Shown here piece after piece: positions 1 to 8,664 of a stretch of DNA of 64,000 nucleotides. Each line of letters begins with the position of its first letter. Position 1 is the first letter of the stretch. Origin of the DNA: Bradyrhizobium liaoningense (GTDB taxonomy: Bacteria; Pseudomonadota; Alphaproteobacteria; Rhizobiales; Xanthobacteraceae). Below the pieces are notes generated by a model. It made no database searches and was not told the origin of the DNA. It worked only from the letters and a program-made list of their open reading frames with translations. The position numbers and the translations under genes were made by a program. The DNA lies in NCBI RefSeq assembly GCF_018130785.1, contig NZ_JAFCJT010000029.1, positions 18,083 through 82,082 of the forward strand, in the 5' to 3' direction.

Positions 1-66
1 CGAGGAAGGCCTAGGTTCTGATCAGCCATCGAGCCGCGGCACGGCTCCAGAAGAAGGCAGGAACCT

Positions 67-813
67 ATGACAGCCGGAATCAAGGACAAGGTCGTGGTGG
101 TGACCGGAGCGAGCAGCGGGCTGGGCGAGGCCACCGCGCGGCTCCTATCGGCGCAGGGTGCGACCGTCGTGCTCGGCGCCCGCCGGGCGGATCGCCTCCA
201 GGCACTGGCGAAGGAGATTGAGGGGCGCGGCGGCAAGGCCTTGACTCTGGAAACGGACGTGACCCACCGCGAACAGGTGAAGGCGCTCGTCGACGCAGCA
301 GTGCAGACCTATGGCCGCGTCGACGTCATGATCAACAACGCCGGCCTAATGCCTCAGGCGCCCCTCGAGGAACTGAAGGTCGACGAGTGGGATCGGATGA
401 TCGACGTCAACCTCAAGGGAGTGACGTACGGCATCGCCGCTGCGCTTCCGCACATGCAGCGGCAGAAATCCGGTCATTTCGTCAATGTCTCGTCCGTCGC
501 CGGACACAAGGTCGGCCCTGGGTTCGCCGTCTACGCGGCGACGAAGTTCGCCGTGCGCGCGCTGTCGGAAGGCCTGCGGCAAGAGGTCAAGCCCTACAAC
601 ATCCGGACGACGGTGATTTCGCCGGGCGCGGTGGCGACTGAGCTTCCGAATACCGTCAGCGACCCTGCCGCCGCCGAGCGCCTGCGCGGCTTCTATGCGC
701 AGGTCGCGGTGCCGGCCGACTCGTTCGCGAGAGCGGTAGCGTTCGCGCTGGGCCACCCCCCGGAAGTCGACATCAACGAGATCCTATACCGACCCACCAG
801 GCAGGAGCTGTAA
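67..813 (+). CDS. SDR family NAD(P)-dependent oxidoreductase
   Basis: Classical short-chain dehydrogenase of 248 residues, the usual family length. The N-terminal cofactor motif TGASSGLG is at residues 13-20, NNAG at 90-93, the catalytic serines near 142-143 and the Tyr-x3-Lys pair at Y156 and K160. It should oxidise or reduce an alcohol or carbonyl substrate in the cytoplasm; the substrate cannot be read from the sequence. The ATG follows a purine-rich AGGCAGGA. It is the first gene seen in a compact plus-strand cluster with an MFS exporter, a CMD-domain protein, a P460-like gene, a cupin and a second SDR, which suggests one redox or detoxification operon. Its promoter may lie before the window. 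Confidence 0.93.
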   Translation: MTAGIKDKVVVVTGASSGLGEATARLLSAQGATVVLGARRADRLQALAKEIEGRGGKALTLETDVTHREQVKALVDAAVQTYGRVDVMINNAGLMPQAPLEELKVDEWDRMIDVNLKGVTYGIAAALPHMQRQKSGHFVNVSSVAGHKVGPGFAVYAATKFAVRALSEGLRQEVKPYNIRTTVISPGAVATELPNTVSDPAAAERLRGFYAQVAVPADSFARAVAFALGHPPEVDINEILYRPTRQEL

Positions 814-817
814 GGCT

Positions 818-2026
818 ATGTCAGTCACGACCATGCAGGAGCCTGCTTCGGCGCCCGGTCTCACGGCGACCTTGCTGCCCACCATGGGCGTGGTGTTCGT
901 AGCCTTTCTCGTCATCGGCGCGGCGATGCCCGTGCTTCCTCTCCATGTGCACAACGGGCTAGGCTTCGGCACGTTCGTGGTGGGTCTGGTCGCCGGCAGC
1001 CAGTTCGCGGCATCGTTGATCTCCCGACCGTGGGCGGGGCATTTCTCCGATGCGCGCGGAGCCAAGCGCGGGGTCGTCGCCGGCTTACTGGCGGCGGCCG
1101 CCGCGGGACTGCTCTATCTGCTCTCGTTCGGTTTCAGCAACTCTCCGCTGATTTCGGTCGCGGTCCTCCTTTCGGGCCGCGCTCTGCTCGGCGGAGCCGA
1201 AAGCTTCATCATCACGGCAGCGGTGAGTTGGGGACTGGCGCTCGCGCATTCGAGCAACACCGGCAAGGTCATCGCTTGGGTCGGGTCGGCCATGTTTGCG
1301 GCCTTTGCGATCGGTGCGCCGACCGGCTCAGCTCTGTATGCGGCCCACGGCTTCGCGGCGATCTCGATGGCCACCACGTTGGCTCCGCTCGTCGCGCTGC
1401 CGCTGGTCGCTCTTCTGCCTGCCGTTGCGCCGGCGAAGCACGCGCGGGCCTCGTTCGTCGAAGTGATAGGTGCCGTCTGGGTGCCCGGACTGGGATCAGC
1501 GCTCGGCTCGGTGGGCTTCGGCGCCGTGACCACGTTCGTCACCTTGCTGTTCGCGGCGAGGGGGTGGGCTAACGGATGGTCAGTCTACACCGCCTACGCG
1601 GTCGCCTTCATCCTGGCGAGGTTGTTCTTCAGCCATCTCGCCGACAGAATCGACGGCGCGAAGGTCGCACTAGTCTGCGCCGCAATAGAAGCCGTCGGCC
1701 AGGCACTGATCTGGCTGGCAGTCCGTCCCGAGATGGCGCTCGCCGGCGCGGCGCTCACCGGCTTCGGCTTCTCGCTGGTTTATCCAGGCTTCGGCGTCGA
1801 AGCGGTCCGCCGCGTGCCGGCCCAGAGCCGGGGTCTGGCCATGGGCGCCTACACCGCGTTCCTCGATCTCGCCCAGGGCCTCGCCAGCCCGGCGCTCGGT
1901 CTGATCGCGGCCGGGTCGAGGCTAAACGTCCTGTTTCTCGTCAGTTCGGCCACCGTGCTGTGCGCTTCGCTCGTCGCTTGGTGGCTGATCGCGAACCCCT
2001 CGACCTTGGAAGGATCCCCGCAATGA
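818..2026 (+). CDS. MFS transporter
   Basis: A 402-residue major facilitator protein with about twelve hydrophobic segments and the cytoplasmic RPWAGHFSDARGAKRG loop after TM2, which is the family's loop 2-3 signature. It resembles drug or arabinose efflux permeases of the AraJ/YfcJ type. It begins four bases after the upstream SDR stop, and its stop overlaps the next start (ATGA), so the genes are probably translated together. Export of a toxic or oxidised small molecule is plausible from context, but the substrate is unknown. Confidence 0.92.
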   Translation: MSVTTMQEPASAPGLTATLLPTMGVVFVAFLVIGAAMPVLPLHVHNGLGFGTFVVGLVAGSQFAASLISRPWAGHFSDARGAKRGVVAGLLAAAAAGLLYLLSFGFSNSPLISVAVLLSGRALLGGAESFIITAAVSWGLALAHSSNTGKVIAWVGSAMFAAFAIGAPTGSALYAAHGFAAISMATTLAPLVALPLVALLPAVAPAKHARASFVEVIGAVWVPGLGSALGSVGFGAVTTFVTLLFAARGWANGWSVYTAYAVAFILARLFFSHLADRIDGAKVALVCAAIEAVGQALIWLAVRPEMALAGAALTGFGFSLVYPGFGVEAVRRVPAQSRGLAMGAYTAFLDLAQGLASPALGLIAAGSRLNVLFLVSSATVLCASLVAWWLIANPSTLEGSPQ

Positions 2027-2802
2027 GAACGCTTGCAGCCACTTTGATCTCACTCTGCCTGTTCACCGGCGCGGCCGTTGCGCAGGCACCTACCCAAGGA
2101 GCAAACGCCATGCCCAAGCCCGAAGATGTTCGCGCTGTCGCGCCGGCGCTCGAAAGCTACGCGCAGAAATTCCTAGTCGATGATTTATGGAAGCGGCCCG
2201 GGCTATCCCGCCGTGATCGCGGCATCGTCACGGTGGCCGCGCTGATCGCCCGCGACCAGACCGTCGAACTGCCGCGCTACCTGGCGCTCGCACTCGACAA
2301 CGGCGTGAAGCCGTTCGAGATATCGGAGATCATCACGCATCTGGCGTTCTACACCGGCTGGCCGAACGCGATGGATGCGATCCCCGCAGCGCGGGACGTT
2401 TTCAAGAGCCGCAACATCGGGGCCGACCAGCTCCCGCCGGCGACGGGGCCGCAGCTCCCGCTCGACGAGGTGGCGGAGAAGCAGCGGGCCACGCGGGTCG
2501 GAGAGCAGTTCGGCCAGATCACCCCGAGCCTCGTCCAGTACACGACCGACGCGCTGTTCCGCGATCTCTGGCTCAGGCCGTCGCTCGCGCCCCGCGACCG
2601 CAGCCTCGTCACAGTGAGCGCTCTCATAGCGACCGGTCAGGTCGCGCAGATCACCTATCACCTGAACCGTGCGATGGACAACGGACTGACGCGCGACGAG
2701 GCCGGCGAGGTGCTGGGCCATCTCGCCTTCTACGCTGGCTGGCCTAACGCATTCTCGGCGGCGCCGGTGATCAAGGACGTCATCGAAAAACGGCGGCAGT
2801 AG
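2023..2802 (+). CDS. Exported carboxymuconolactone decarboxylase-family protein, two domains
   Basis: 259 residues beginning with a clear signal peptide (MRTLAATLISLCLFTGAAVA). Two homologous CMD-like halves follow; each has a DLW-R-GLS/LAPRDR element, a VTV-ALIA segment and HLAFY-GWPNA. The CxxC redox pair of AhpD-type members is absent, so a peroxidase role is not supported. The start was chosen at the ATG overlapping the MFS stop; in the same frame the reading continues far upstream but would cross the MFS gene. It probably acts in the periplasm together with the exported cupin downstream. Confidence 0.88.
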   Translation: MRTLAATLISLCLFTGAAVAQAPTQGANAMPKPEDVRAVAPALESYAQKFLVDDLWKRPGLSRRDRGIVTVAALIARDQTVELPRYLALALDNGVKPFEISEIITHLAFYTGWPNAMDAIPAARDVFKSRNIGADQLPPATGPQLPLDEVAEKQRATRVGEQFGQITPSLVQYTTDALFRDLWLRPSLAPRDRSLVTVSALIATGQVAQITYHLNRAMDNGLTRDEAGEVLGHLAFYAGWPNAFSAAPVIKDVIEKRRQ

Positions 2803-3278
2803 GTGAAGGCTCGCGAAACGGAGTTGCCGACGAGATCGCGACGTACCGTCTTGAGTTGCGCGGCTGCGGTCGCCGCGGCGGCCGTCGCGGCGCCGGCCGA
2901 CGCCGGACGTGAACTGGTGACGTTTCCGGAATGCTACGCCGACGGCGTGCACTACGCCACGGTCAACCGCGGTGGCATCCGCGAAGAGATCTTCGCGACA
3001 CCGGCGGCGGTAGAAGCGGCGAAGACCGGTCAGCCTCTGCCGAGTGAGTGGAACGGTGATCACCCTGGAAGATTACCGGGACGGGCAGCTCTACCGATAC
3101 GTCGTGCTCGAAAAGCGCGCGGGTTGGGGCGCGGAGTATCGAGGAATCTGTCTCGGTCGGGGTCGAAGACGTCGAGCCGAAGGACTGGGCGAGTCAAGTC
3201 TACGGCCCGGACATCGTCGACAAGCCCGAGACCATCTTCAGGAAGCCCGGTTACGACCTCGCTGAACGGAGGAAGTGA
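2803..3278 (+). pseudogene. Cytochrome P460-like protein, two frameshifts
   Basis: The GTG directly after the CMD stop opens a reading frame with a signal-like Ala-rich leader, then ELVTFPECYADGVHYATV and GQPLPS, typical of the P460 N-terminal part. At about 3042 a repeated GTGA shifts the frame to GTVITLEDYRDGQLYRYVVL. At about 3150 the frame shifts again to SVGVEDVEPKDWASQVYGPD and ends at the TGA overlapping the cupin start. No CxxCH heme motif is visible in any of the three pieces, so even the repaired protein may not bind heme in the usual way. Decay or sequencing errors would both fit. Confidence 0.72.
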
Positions 3279-3781
3279 TGATCACCCGTAGAGGCGTGCT
3301 CATCGGCGGTAGCGCCGCCGCTTTGATCAATGTGGGCCAATCATCGGCGCAGACGACCGGCCCTTTGAAGGAGTTTCGCATGGACATGGATATCAAGAGA
3401 AATGGGTCGCGACCCTCGCAGAAGGGATCGAGCGAATGGTTCACCGGCGAGGTCCGCATCGACCCGCTCTTCTCGGCTCCGGATCCGGCTCGCGCCGGCG
3501 CTGGTCAGGTCACGTTCGAGCCTCGCGCCCGGACGGCCTGGCACACGCATCCGCTCGGGCAAACACTGATCATCACGGCGGGCCTCGGCTGGGTGCAGCG
3601 CGAGGGGGGGCCGGTCGAGGAGGTTCGCCCCGGCGACGTCGTGTGGTTTCCGCCTGGACTGAGGCACTGGCATGGCGCTTCGCCGACCACGGCGATGACC
3701 CACATCGCCATCCAGGAATCCGTCGGCGGCAAGAACGTTGATTGGCTAGAGAAGGTAAGTGACGATCAGTACCGGAAGTGA
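3278..3781 (+). CDS. Exported cupin-domain protein
   Basis: 167 residues. It starts with a twin-Arg-like leader (ITRRGVLIGGSAAALI) and has a single conserved cupin barrel: the metal-binding motif 1 is WHTHPLGQ...GLGWVQREGG, motif 2 is PGDVVWFPPGLRHWHGA. The first His pair (HTH), a Glu and the last His are the expected metal ligands. It resembles small cupins related to bacterial mandelonitrile lyases and quercetinase-like proteins. The ATG overlaps the preceding stop as ATGA; a GTG one codon earlier is possible. Probably a periplasmic metal enzyme of the same operon. Confidence 0.87.
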   Translation: MITRRGVLIGGSAAALINVGQSSAQTTGPLKEFRMDMDIKRNGSRPSQKGSSEWFTGEVRIDPLFSAPDPARAGAGQVTFEPRARTAWHTHPLGQTLIITAGLGWVQREGGPVEEVRPGDVVWFPPGLRHWHGASPTTAMTHIAIQESVGGKNVDWLEKVSDDQYRK

Positions 3782-3829
3782 TGTGCGGTCGCTGTAGAAT
3801 GAGTTCCGAACCGGCCCAAGGAGCAGCGC

Positions 3830-4603
3830 ATGGCGATCGTCTTCATCACCGGTAGCACGGACGGTCTCGGCCGGGCGGCGGCGCTATCGCTCCTCGACCA
3901 GGGCCACCGAGTGGTGCTGCATGCGAGGTCGACCGATCGCGTCACCTCGCTCGGCGAACTCGCGTCGCGCTGCGAGGGGGTGGTAGTTGGGGACCTGCAG
4001 AGTGGCGCCGAGGCGAGAGGCATCGCTGATCAGGTGAACGCGATCGGGCGCATGGATGCGGTCATCCACAACGCCGGCGTCTACACGCAGCGGAGCCGCG
4101 GTTCGACGCCGGAAGGCCATGCCGTCACGTTGGCGATCAACACCCTTGCGCCGTACATGCTGACCGCGCTGATCGAACGCCCGGCCAGGCTGATCTATCT
4201 CAGCAGCGGGCTTCATCGCGGCGGGGCAGGCTCGCTTAATGACCTCGACTGGACGAAACGGTCTTGGGATTCGGCAAAGGCATACGCCGAGAGCAAGCTG
4301 CACGCTGTCGCGTTGGCATCCGCGCTGCCGAGGCGATGGCCCCGTATCTTGAGCAACGCCGTCGATCCCGGCTGGGCGCGTACAAAGATGGGCGGCGCCG
4401 GGGCTCCGGTCGATGTCCAGACTGGTCAAGCGACCCAGAGCTGGCTGGCCGTGGGCGACGACCCAGCGGCGTTGGTCAGCGGGCGCTACTGGCATCACAT
4501 GCAGCAGCAAGAGCCGGCCGGCGAAGCGGTGGATCCCGGTTTTCAGGACGAACTCATCGAAAAGCTGGGCGAGATGACGGGCGTGGAACTTCCGCGTTCC
4601 TAG
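3830..4603 (+). CDS. SDR family NAD(P)-dependent oxidoreductase
   Basis: 257 residues, a second and only distantly similar SDR. The cofactor motif is TGSTDGLG at 7-14, HNAG at 80-83, the catalytic serine at 125-126, and the Tyr-x3-Lys pair is Y152 and K156 (YAESK). A purine-rich stretch (CCCAAGGAGCAGCGC) precedes the ATG by a normal distance. It lies 48 bases after the cupin and may be the last gene of the operon or have its own promoter in that gap. Substrate unknown. Confidence 0.92.
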   Translation: MAIVFITGSTDGLGRAAALSLLDQGHRVVLHARSTDRVTSLGELASRCEGVVVGDLQSGAEARGIADQVNAIGRMDAVIHNAGVYTQRSRGSTPEGHAVTLAINTLAPYMLTALIERPARLIYLSSGLHRGGAGSLNDLDWTKRSWDSAKAYAESKLHAVALASALPRRWPRILSNAVDPGWARTKMGGAGAPVDVQTGQATQSWLAVGDDPAALVSGRYWHHMQQQEPAGEAVDPGFQDELIEKLGEMTGVELPRS

Positions 4604-4613
4604 AGGAAGGCCG

Positions 4614-4864
4614 TCAAAATTCCTCGCGGAGGCCCTTGAAAAAGGCGTGCCGCACTTTGCGCTCGGCCGACTTGGCCCAATACATGACCTCCGCGAGCAA
4701 CTTCGGTTGGACCCAGATGTCTTGTGGGCGATCCGCTTCACGTAGGGCTGTGTCATCCGGATCCGTGGCTTCAGTCGTCTCTGAAGTTGGGCGACGGAGC
4801 CCTTGTCGAAGCCAGTCGGCATGAAGCCGCTTCTCAATGCCTCCCGAATGCGGGGAACGCCCAT
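4614..4864 (-). pseudogene. Remnant of LigD-like ATP-dependent DNA ligase C-terminus
   Basis: Read on the minus strand, this stretch gives QLQRRLKP...TQPYVKRIAHK and then, after one frameshift, IWVQPKLLAEV...KSAERKVRHAFFKGLREEF and a stop. It matches, with decay, the last 55 codons of the ligase at 63830-64000 (RLKPLSRETQPYAKRISHK, FFKGLREDL). Nothing upstream of it looks like the rest of a ligase, so only the tail survives, lodged between the SDR operon and the regulator gene. Confidence 0.75.
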
Positions 4865-4920
4865 GGAGCCGGTTACGTAATACTCAAGAAGCGCAGCCCG
4901 GCCATTCGATCAGTAAATTG

Positions 4921-7152
4921 CTACACAATCAAATCGTGAGTCGCATGGAGATCGGCGTGCCATAAGTGATCGTGGTGCGCATCTGAAATATCAATGCCGT
5001 CAGCATCCTGGACCGGCGCCGGCCCCTCGCTCGCAACAGCATGCTGACCATCTCCATAGGCTTTTCCATTTCCGTGGCTCAGTTGCTGAAGGTCATACAT
5101 GCCCGAAGACGTACTGTCGGCGCCACTCTTAAAATGAAAGGAATCGCCAAGGTCGGTGCCAACCCCTGATTTGGCCTGATCTGCGTTGTCGGAAGGGCCG
5201 CCCTTTCCTTCAGTCTTCTTCAATGCCGAATGTGCGTCGTTGGCAGAATTGACGGACGCCATTGGTATATCATGCTCCGGTTTGCCAGTATCTAGATCCC
5301 CTGCCTGTGGATGCTGTGTGTGTTGCTTGCCGGCCGCGGAGCCATCTTCAAAATTCTGCAAATGGCCGTGCGCATGTTCGCGATTCGAAACTTCTCCCGG
5401 AACCTCATGCTTGGCATGCCCCTTGGCGGCCACGGAGCCGTTTTCGGATTCTTGGGGTGACTTCTGAGTTTGACCATGATTTGAACCGTCTGCCGAGGCC
5501 CCATGCTTGGCGTGCCCCTCGGCGGCTCCGGAGCCATTGTCTGACTCCTGCAGGGGCTTTTGCGATTGACCGTGATTTAAACCGTCTGCCGCGCTTTCAT
5601 TTTTGGCGTGCCCCCTGGCCGCGCCGGAGCTGTGGTCGGACTCATGCAGGGCCTTCTGCGATTGACCGTAATTTAAACCGTCTCCCTCATTCTTGGCGTG
5701 CCCCTTGGAAGCGCCGGAGCTGTGGTCTGACTCATGTAGGGTCTTCCGCGATTGACCGTTATTTAAATCGTCTCCCGGGGCGTCACGCTTAGCGGCTTCG
5801 GAGCTGTCGTCGGAAGTGCGCAAATCGGATTGCGATAGACCCTGATTTGTCCCGTTGTCCCGGCCTGTCTGCGTTGGGTCATGCTTCGCGGCTTCATTCG
5901 CGGCCGCCGCAACAACATCAACGGTCCCGGAACCTCGGGGAATAGGAGTTTCTCGGTCACTGCCGCCATCCTCCGCATAGGCATTGCCGACATAAAGCTC
6001 GCTGCCGTGTGTGGCGATTGAATCGCGTTGGGCGAACTCGAATGCGAACGTCCCATCGTACACGGCTGTGCCGCCGAAATTTGCGAAGCCGGGGAATACG
6101 GATGACACTCCGTTGGCGTCACTTGATGAAGTGACAATGTCATCGCCGAAATCGAACGCCTGCGCGGCGTGGTTGGCACCATCGAGCTCGTAGATCAAGG
6201 TGGCGAAAGCTGCAACCATGAAGATGCTGTAGCTGCTCGAAGCCGGCCTCGGTGCGTTCAGTGCTGCCTGCGCAAATTGGCTCGCTGCAATCTCGGCCAC
6301 GGGCTCAGCGAGTTTGCCGGTAGGCGATGACGTTCCGGTTGCGGCGCCGGCGCGGTCCTTGCTCGCGCCTCTGGCCGGGGTGCCACCCGATATTGCTTCC
6401 TTCTGGCTGATTTTAATGGTGACGACTTCCGCGCAGCCGTTTGCGGTCATGACCGTAAAACTCCCGGTTGCGGCGTGACCGGGCGAATCTTCCAACGCTG
6501 CAAGGATCGCACCCGCCAGAATGCTCATCGCGCCATAACGGCGCGACAGTGCCAGCGCGGCGAGCTCCGTCCGGCTGTTGGTTCCGAGCTTCTGCCGCGC
6601 GTGATCGATGTGAATCCTGACGATCTCCAGAGAGACACCGAGGACCTGAGCAATTTCACTGTCCGACAAACCTTCGGCGACGAGATCCATGATCGTCCAC
6701 TCGTTGACGGTCAAAAGCGCCATAACGTTATTGCCGAACGAGGCGATTCCATTAGCTTCGTTACCGACCCTCGCCAGGTCTGACCCCGGTTTTTCCAGCC
6801 TCAGGGACTGTACCAGCGCTTCTGGTTGGGCGTTCATCGAAATCGCGCCGCAGGCGCCGGTCGCCAGTGCCCTAGCAAGATCGCTGCAGGCGATAGTAGC
6901 AGTGAAGAACACCAGCCGGGAACAAAGGGCTTCGTCATCCACGACGGCGAGAATGTCGGAGGCGGTTACATCGGTGAAACCGTCGTCCAGTAACACCACA
7001 TCGGGTGTCAAACTGCGAATGGCCGTGAGGCAACTAGCTCCATCAAGACAGCACGCAACCACTTCGAAATCGGGCTGCGCTTCGAGCAGCGATGCGAAGC
7101 CCTGCAGAACAATGGGACGTCGATCTGCTATCACAAGTCGAACGCGACGCAT
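4921..7152 (-). CDS. LuxR-type regulator with degenerate receiver, membrane segments and a tandem-repeat C-terminal half
   Basis: 743 residues from an ATG at 7152 behind GAAGGAAG. Residues 1-120 look like a receiver domain. Asp56 is present, but the second acidic residue after VIAD is Arg and the usual Lys is Met (GAISMNA), so phosphorylation in the usual way is doubtful. Residues about 150-210 form a GerE/LuxR helix-turn-helix (LTVNEWTIMDLVAEGLSDSEI). Hydrophobic stretches follow near 216-230 and 310-330. After that comes a Gly/Asp/Asn-rich region and a 30-32 residue repeat (GQSQK, ESDHSSGA, GHAKNE). The C-terminal 400 residues are very hydrophilic and rich in His, Asp and Ser. The combination suggests a membrane-attached or secreted repeat domain joined to a DNA-binding head; function unknown. 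Confidence 0.85.
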   Translation of the reverse strand: MRRVRLVIADRRPIVLQGFASLLEAQPDFEVVACCLDGASCLTAIRSLTPDVVLLDDGFTDVTASDILAVVDDEALCSRLVFFTATIACSDLARALATGACGAISMNAQPEALVQSLRLEKPGSDLARVGNEANGIASFGNNVMALLTVNEWTIMDLVAEGLSDSEIAQVLGVSLEIVRIHIDHARQKLGTNSRTELAALALSRRYGAMSILAGAILAALEDSPGHAATGSFTVMTANGCAEVVTIKISQKEAISGGTPARGASKDRAGAATGTSSPTGKLAEPVAEIAASQFAQAALNAPRPASSSYSIFMVAAFATLIYELDGANHAAQAFDFGDDIVTSSSDANGVSSVFPGFANFGGTAVYDGTFAFEFAQRDSIATHGSELYVGNAYAEDGGSDRETPIPRGSGTVDVVAAAANEAAKHDPTQTGRDNGTNQGLSQSDLRTSDDSSEAAKRDAPGDDLNNGQSRKTLHESDHSSGASKGHAKNEGDGLNYGQSQKALHESDHSSGAARGHAKNESAADGLNHGQSQKPLQESDNGSGAAEGHAKHGASADGSNHGQTQKSPQESENGSVAAKGHAKHEVPGEVSNREHAHGHLQNFEDGSAAGKQHTQHPQAGDLDTGKPEHDIPMASVNSANDAHSALKKTEGKGGPSDNADQAKSGVGTDLGDSFHFKSGADSTSSGMYDLQQLSHGNGKAYGDGQHAVASEGPAPVQDADGIDISDAHHDHLWHADLHATHDLIV
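5380..5830 (-). repeat. In-frame tandem repeat of 90-96 bp inside the regulator gene
   Basis: Plus-strand copies of TTGACCRTRATTTRAA begin near 5470, 5566, 5662 and 5752, spaced 96, 96 and 90 bases, always a multiple of three. On the coding strand each unit reads as GLNxGQSQKxLxESDxxSGAAxGHAKxE. Partial units flank these on both sides. Variation is concentrated at third positions and in a few residues, so the repeat appears kept as protein. Confidence 0.85.
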
Positions 7153-7404
7153 GGGCTTCCTTCGCTCGGCCTCGCAACACAACGCGAAAAGCGGCGATGT
7201 AACTCCGCTCGGCCGGTTGCGTTCCAAATTGTCAGGATGAATTCGTGCGGATGCAATCAGTTCGTCGAAATAGCTCCCTGTGGCTCTCCCTTTTACGTCG
7301 CGCGTCAGAGGTCGTGCCGCGCCAAGTGCGCAGGGAAAGCAGGACTCCCTCCGACATGGCTGTTGCGCGAGAATTGCCGAAACAGGATCCCAGTCGATGA
7401 CCCT

Positions 7405-8028
7405 TCACCGCTGCAAATTGATCGCGACTGCAATCCGGACGAGGTCGGAGTGATTTTTAGCGCCGAGCTTGGACTTCAGCATGGAGGTCGTGTTGGCAAC
7501 GGTCTTATAGGAGATGCCGAGTTCGGACGCGACTTCTAAGATGCGGTCGCCACGACCCAAAAGCCTCAGGATCTCGAGTTCGCGTGGGCTCATCTGCGTC
7601 AAAGGACTGGCCTTTATCGCCCCGCCCGCGAAGGTCGTCGCTTCCGTAAGACGCGGTGAGACGAAGCGCTCCCCGGCTGCAACCATTCGGATGGCCTTGG
7701 CCAGGAGCCGAGGATCATCGCTCTTCGAGACATATCCCTGAATGCCCATCTCCACAGCGCGCACAACGAACGCCGGATCCTCACTCACGCTAAACATGAC
7801 TATTTTGGCGGCCGGATCACCCCTGCGGATTCGCCGGGTCAACTCGAAGCCGGTAAGATCGGGAAGGCTCACGTCAACGACGGTGACGTCGGGATGCTTC
7901 TGCAAGTACGCACGGTGGCCGTCCTTTGCACTGGAAGCCTCCAGGATCTCAACGGAAGGGTCCGACGTGAACAAAGCCCGGCAGCCGGTCACGACAACGG
8001 GATGGTCGTCGACGATCAATACCCGCAT
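7405..8028 (-). CDS. NarL/FixJ-type response regulator
   Basis: 207 residues with all receiver signatures: acidic pocket VDDHP at 6-10, phospho-acceptor Asp52 (VVDVSLPD) and the conserved Lys in GYVSKSD. A GerE-type helix-turn-helix follows from about residue 140 (SPRELEILRLLGRGDRILEV...YKTVANTTSMLKSKL). It should act as a transcription factor switched by a histidine kinase. The only kinase trace next to it is the divergent remnant at 8147-8656, so this regulator may have lost its partner. Unlike its neighbour at 4921-7152, its receiver is complete. Confidence 0.93.
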   Translation of the reverse strand: MRVLIVDDHPVVVTGCRALFTSDPSVEILEASSAKDGHRAYLQKHPDVTVVDVSLPDLTGFELTRRIRRGDPAAKIVMFSVSEDPAFVVRAVEMGIQGYVSKSDDPRLLAKAIRMVAAGERFVSPRLTEATTFAGGAIKASPLTQMSPRELEILRLLGRGDRILEVASELGISYKTVANTTSMLKSKLGAKNHSDLVRIAVAINLQR

Positions 8029-8146
8029 GTTGATCTGGTCCTCATTAGCACGTTGTCACTTCCTCCAGTTGGGGAGAACGTCGCGAGCACTGTAATGGTT
8101 CAAATATCTGAGCGGGACGTCGAGCGAACCGACCGAGGAGCACGAA

Positions 8147-8656
8147 TTGCAAAAGATCTGGAATCTTCTTCCCTTCGGCAGAGGCTGCTGCTTCCGATAC
8201 TATGATGATCCCGAGCGCCCTGGTGTCCGGTGGACGGCGTTTCTCGTGTTCTCTCCTGATCAGTTTGAGTACGAAAAAGAACAGGAATCGGGGCCCCACG
8301 TGCGGTCGCGAGAGCCCTCAATGGAGCCCTTGAGGCTTCGCAATCCGGAGCAGATGCTGGACGCCTTTGGCAGTGGGCTTGGTAAGCCAAACTCGAGGGC
8401 GACAATTTGCAATCGAGACCGCAATGATGCGCGCAAGACTCCCGGTATGAAATTCGGCCGTGGGTTGGCCGGGATGTCGAAGCCCATTAGGGCGCTCGAC
8501 GGCAAGCTCCAATTTGCACGCGAAGACGAGCGCACAATCGTGCGCTGCAGTCTGCCGATCAGACGTTCCCGGGAACTAAATGGGAGCATAACCGGCGGTT
8601 TATACACCATTCAAGTCTCGGGGCCTAACGAGACCCTTCCACCGGGACAACTGTGA
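8147..8656 (+). pseudogene. Probable remnant of a sensor histidine kinase C-terminus
   Basis: An open frame with a TTG start has little meaning in its first half, but its last 60 residues (KFGRGLAGMSKPIRALDG, then LQFAREDERTIVRC-LP) resemble the end of a NarX/UhpB-type HATPase domain, where GxGLxGM...R is usual. The ATP-lid and N box are missing. It is divergent from the NarL-type regulator at 7405-8028, fitting a former two-component pair. Alternatively it is an unrelated hypothetical protein. Confidence 0.4.
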
Positions 8657-8664
8657 GTTGGACC

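Noticed and set aside
2203..3063. Long minus-strand frame opposite the CMD gene
   Set aside because: Arg-rich antisense shadow typical of GC-rich coding DNA; no domains and no start signal.
3884..4864. 326-codon minus-strand frame opposite the second SDR
   Set aside because: Only its first 60 codons (ligase remnant) make sense; the rest is antisense to the SDR.
5380..5830. CRISPR-like spacing of repeats
   Set aside because: Repeats are contiguous, in frame and protein coding; no spacers and no cas genes.
8100..8610. Three overlapping minus-strand frames
   Set aside because: No domain or start signal; the plus strand carries the kinase-like remnant.
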